NCBI RefSeq assembly: GCF_002929805.1
Contig: NZ_PJJM01000093.1
Span: 36,586 to 100,585 of the forward strand
From: Cryobacterium sp. Y50
GTDB lineage: Bacteria > Actinomycetota > Actinomycetes > Actinomycetales > Microbacteriaceae
Length of the DNA: 64,000 nucleotides
Reading direction: 5' to 3'
Every line of letters begins with the position of its first letter. Within the stretch, counting starts at the first letter, position 1. The notes beneath the pieces are model-generated. The model searched no databases. It saw only the letters and a program-made list of their open reading frames with translations, and was not told the origin of the DNA. Positions 63,019 through 64,000 of the stretch are shown here, piece after piece. A program made the translations under genes and the position numbers.

Positions 63019-64000
63019 TTAGTGGGGCCCTGACCTGTGCTGCACTGGCGCAATGTTCAGATGTTGCGCCAGCTGATCGAGAAGCCGATCGGTGGATGCG
63101 CTCAGAGGAATTGACTGTTCATTAGACCGAGCCCGTGATTGTTCGGGATCGCCAGGCGCAAGTATTTCCTCACCCGCTCGACCGGACTCCCGGATGCGCT
63201 CTTGAAGTTTTCCAACGCGCGCTTCGGTGTGTGCACGGCCCGTAAAAGCGCTGCTGTCGATCGTGATCAGAAGGTGGCCCGTGTTCATGCGGGATCCCGG
63301 ATTGTTCCACATGTCCTCAGTTTCATGGGCGAAGGATGCCGTCCCCAGCGACGCCGCGATCGCCTCGAGCAACGCCGACACGGCCGACCCCTTGTGCCCA
63401 CCGAACGGCGTCAAGGCCCCTGCCATCGCTTCTTGTGGATCTGTCGTGGGTTGCCCAGAGGAATCCATGGCCCATCCCTCTGGAAGGATCGTTCCTTCGT
63501 TCCGCGCCGCTATGACCTTTCCGTAGGCACCGGTGCTTGTTGCCATGTCCGCAGTGAGGGAATGCGCCCCCGAACTCGGGGCGCCGATGGTCAACGGGTT
63601 AGTACCGAATAGTTTCTCGCCACCACCAAATGGGGCAACGGCGGGTCCTGTGGTCGAGGTCAGAAAGGCGACGAAGCCGGCACCAGAGAGTTGGTCTACC
63701 CAGAAGGCCCCGGTTCCGTAATGGCTGCTGTTCTGTACGGCCACAGCGCAGACGCCGCGCGCGGCCGTGTGGGTCATGGCGTAATCAACGGCACGCGCCA
63801 TCGCAACCTGGCCCAAGGCGCCGTCCGCATCTAGCAGGGCGCTGGAACCGGTGTCGGTGATCCATTTCATGTGCGGCAGGCTGTTAATTCCGCCGCTCTC
63901 GATCGCTGACACATACAGCGGCAAACGCAGAAGGCCGTGCGAGGCCGTGCCCTGCTGGTCAGCGCCGACCAGGGACCGAGCGGTTACTTCGGCGTCAGAT
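63019..64000 (-). CDS. Ldh/YiaK-family NAD(P)-dependent oxidoreductase (5' end outside the window)
   Basis: The frame stays open to the right edge, so the start is missing. Reading from the edge, DAEVTARSLVGADQQGTASHGL, then LRLPLYVSAIESGGIN, is the N-terminal malate/L-lactate dehydrogenase-2 family signature. NSSHYGTGAFWVDQL, PFGGGEKLFGTNPLTIGAP and ADMATSTGAYGKV follow. The family reduces 2-oxoacids; E. coli YiaK reduces 2,3-diketo-L-gulonate and is likewise next to TRAP genes. The C-terminal 70 residues are longer and more polar than usual. About 30 N-terminal residues are probably off the edge. Confidence 0.9.
   Translation of the reverse strand, partial: SDAEVTARSLVGADQQGTASHGLLRLPLYVSAIESGGINSLPHMKWITDTGSSALLDADGALGQVAMARAVDYAMTHTAARGVCAVAVQNSSHYGTGAFWVDQLSGAGFVAFLTSTTGPAVAPFGGGEKLFGTNPLTIGAPSSGAHSLTADMATSTGAYGKVIAARNEGTILPEGWAMDSSGQPTTDPQEAMAGALTPFGGHKGSAVSALLEAIAASLGTASFAHETEDMWNNPGSRMNTGHLLITIDSSAFTGRAHTEARVGKLQERIRESGRAGEEILAPGDPEQSRARSNEQSIPLSASTDRLLDQLAQHLNIAPVQHRSGPH

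Overview
The window is 64 kb of high-GC (by eye about 60-63%), gene-dense bacterial DNA. The housekeeping gene order (infA-rpmJ-rpsM-rpsK-rpoA-rplQ; truA; rplM-rpsI-glmM; coaA/glmS-acpS-alr-tsaE-tsaB-rimI-tsaD; groES; guaB next to a GuaB3 paralogue), CIRCE boxes before groES, 11-bp direct-repeat PHO boxes before pstS, GTG/TTG starts and a LAXTG-anchored protein all fit a Gram-positive actinobacterium. A Microbacteriaceae-like genome is my inference; no 16S or species marker is present. I saw no tRNA, rRNA, CRISPR array, IS element or phage gene.

Layout. 1-2.8 kb: GuaB3 and GuaB (leftward), the former ending in a 16-bp tandem repeat. 3.0-9.4 kb: a branched-chain amino acid (Liv-type) ABC importer, with permeases and ATPases rightward, the binding protein facing them, and a shortened binding-protein-like lipoprotein behind. 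9.5-13.1 kb: rarD, groES without groEL, a THUMP-like methyltransferase and two DUF4190 proteins. 13.1-30.3 kb: a conserved core of t6A synthesis, cell-wall precursor, CoA and translation genes, interrupted by an acyltransferase and a tandem-GNAT gene. 30.5-34.7 kb: pstSCAB. 34.8-40 kb: an amidohydrolase, aroQ, a small LAXTG protein and a two-component system.

40-64 kb is different: a decayed ATPase gene and an AT-richer gene-poor patch, then two catabolic modules separated by a decayed DUF4012 fragment. Module A (41.1-53.7 kb) has two DeoR-family regulators bracketing convergent operons: a hydroxyacid dehydrogenase, a four-gene sugar/AI-2-like ABC importer and DhaK-DhaL on one side, and a BtpA-family protein, an FGGY kinase and an M29-like metalloenzyme on the other. 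Module B (54.4-64 kb, one leftward operon running off the right edge) has an Ldh/YiaK-type oxidoreductase, a TRAP transporter, an L-fuconate-type dehydratase, an aldehyde dehydrogenase, two FAH-fold enzymes and an SDR. It looks like sugar-acid uptake with both a C5 (2-oxoglutarate semialdehyde) and a C6-deoxy (diketo-acid cleavage) branch.

Two signals stand out. First, module A has an enzyme combination I cannot match to a named pathway. Second, a 9-mer, ARCGGATGC / GCATCCGYT, occurs about 31 times by eye count (about 1 expected), on both strands, three times as close inverted pairs, and is concentrated in 0-39 kb (27 copies) against 4 copies in 39-64 kb. This suggests a genome-specific iterated motif and a more recent acquisition of the catabolic region.
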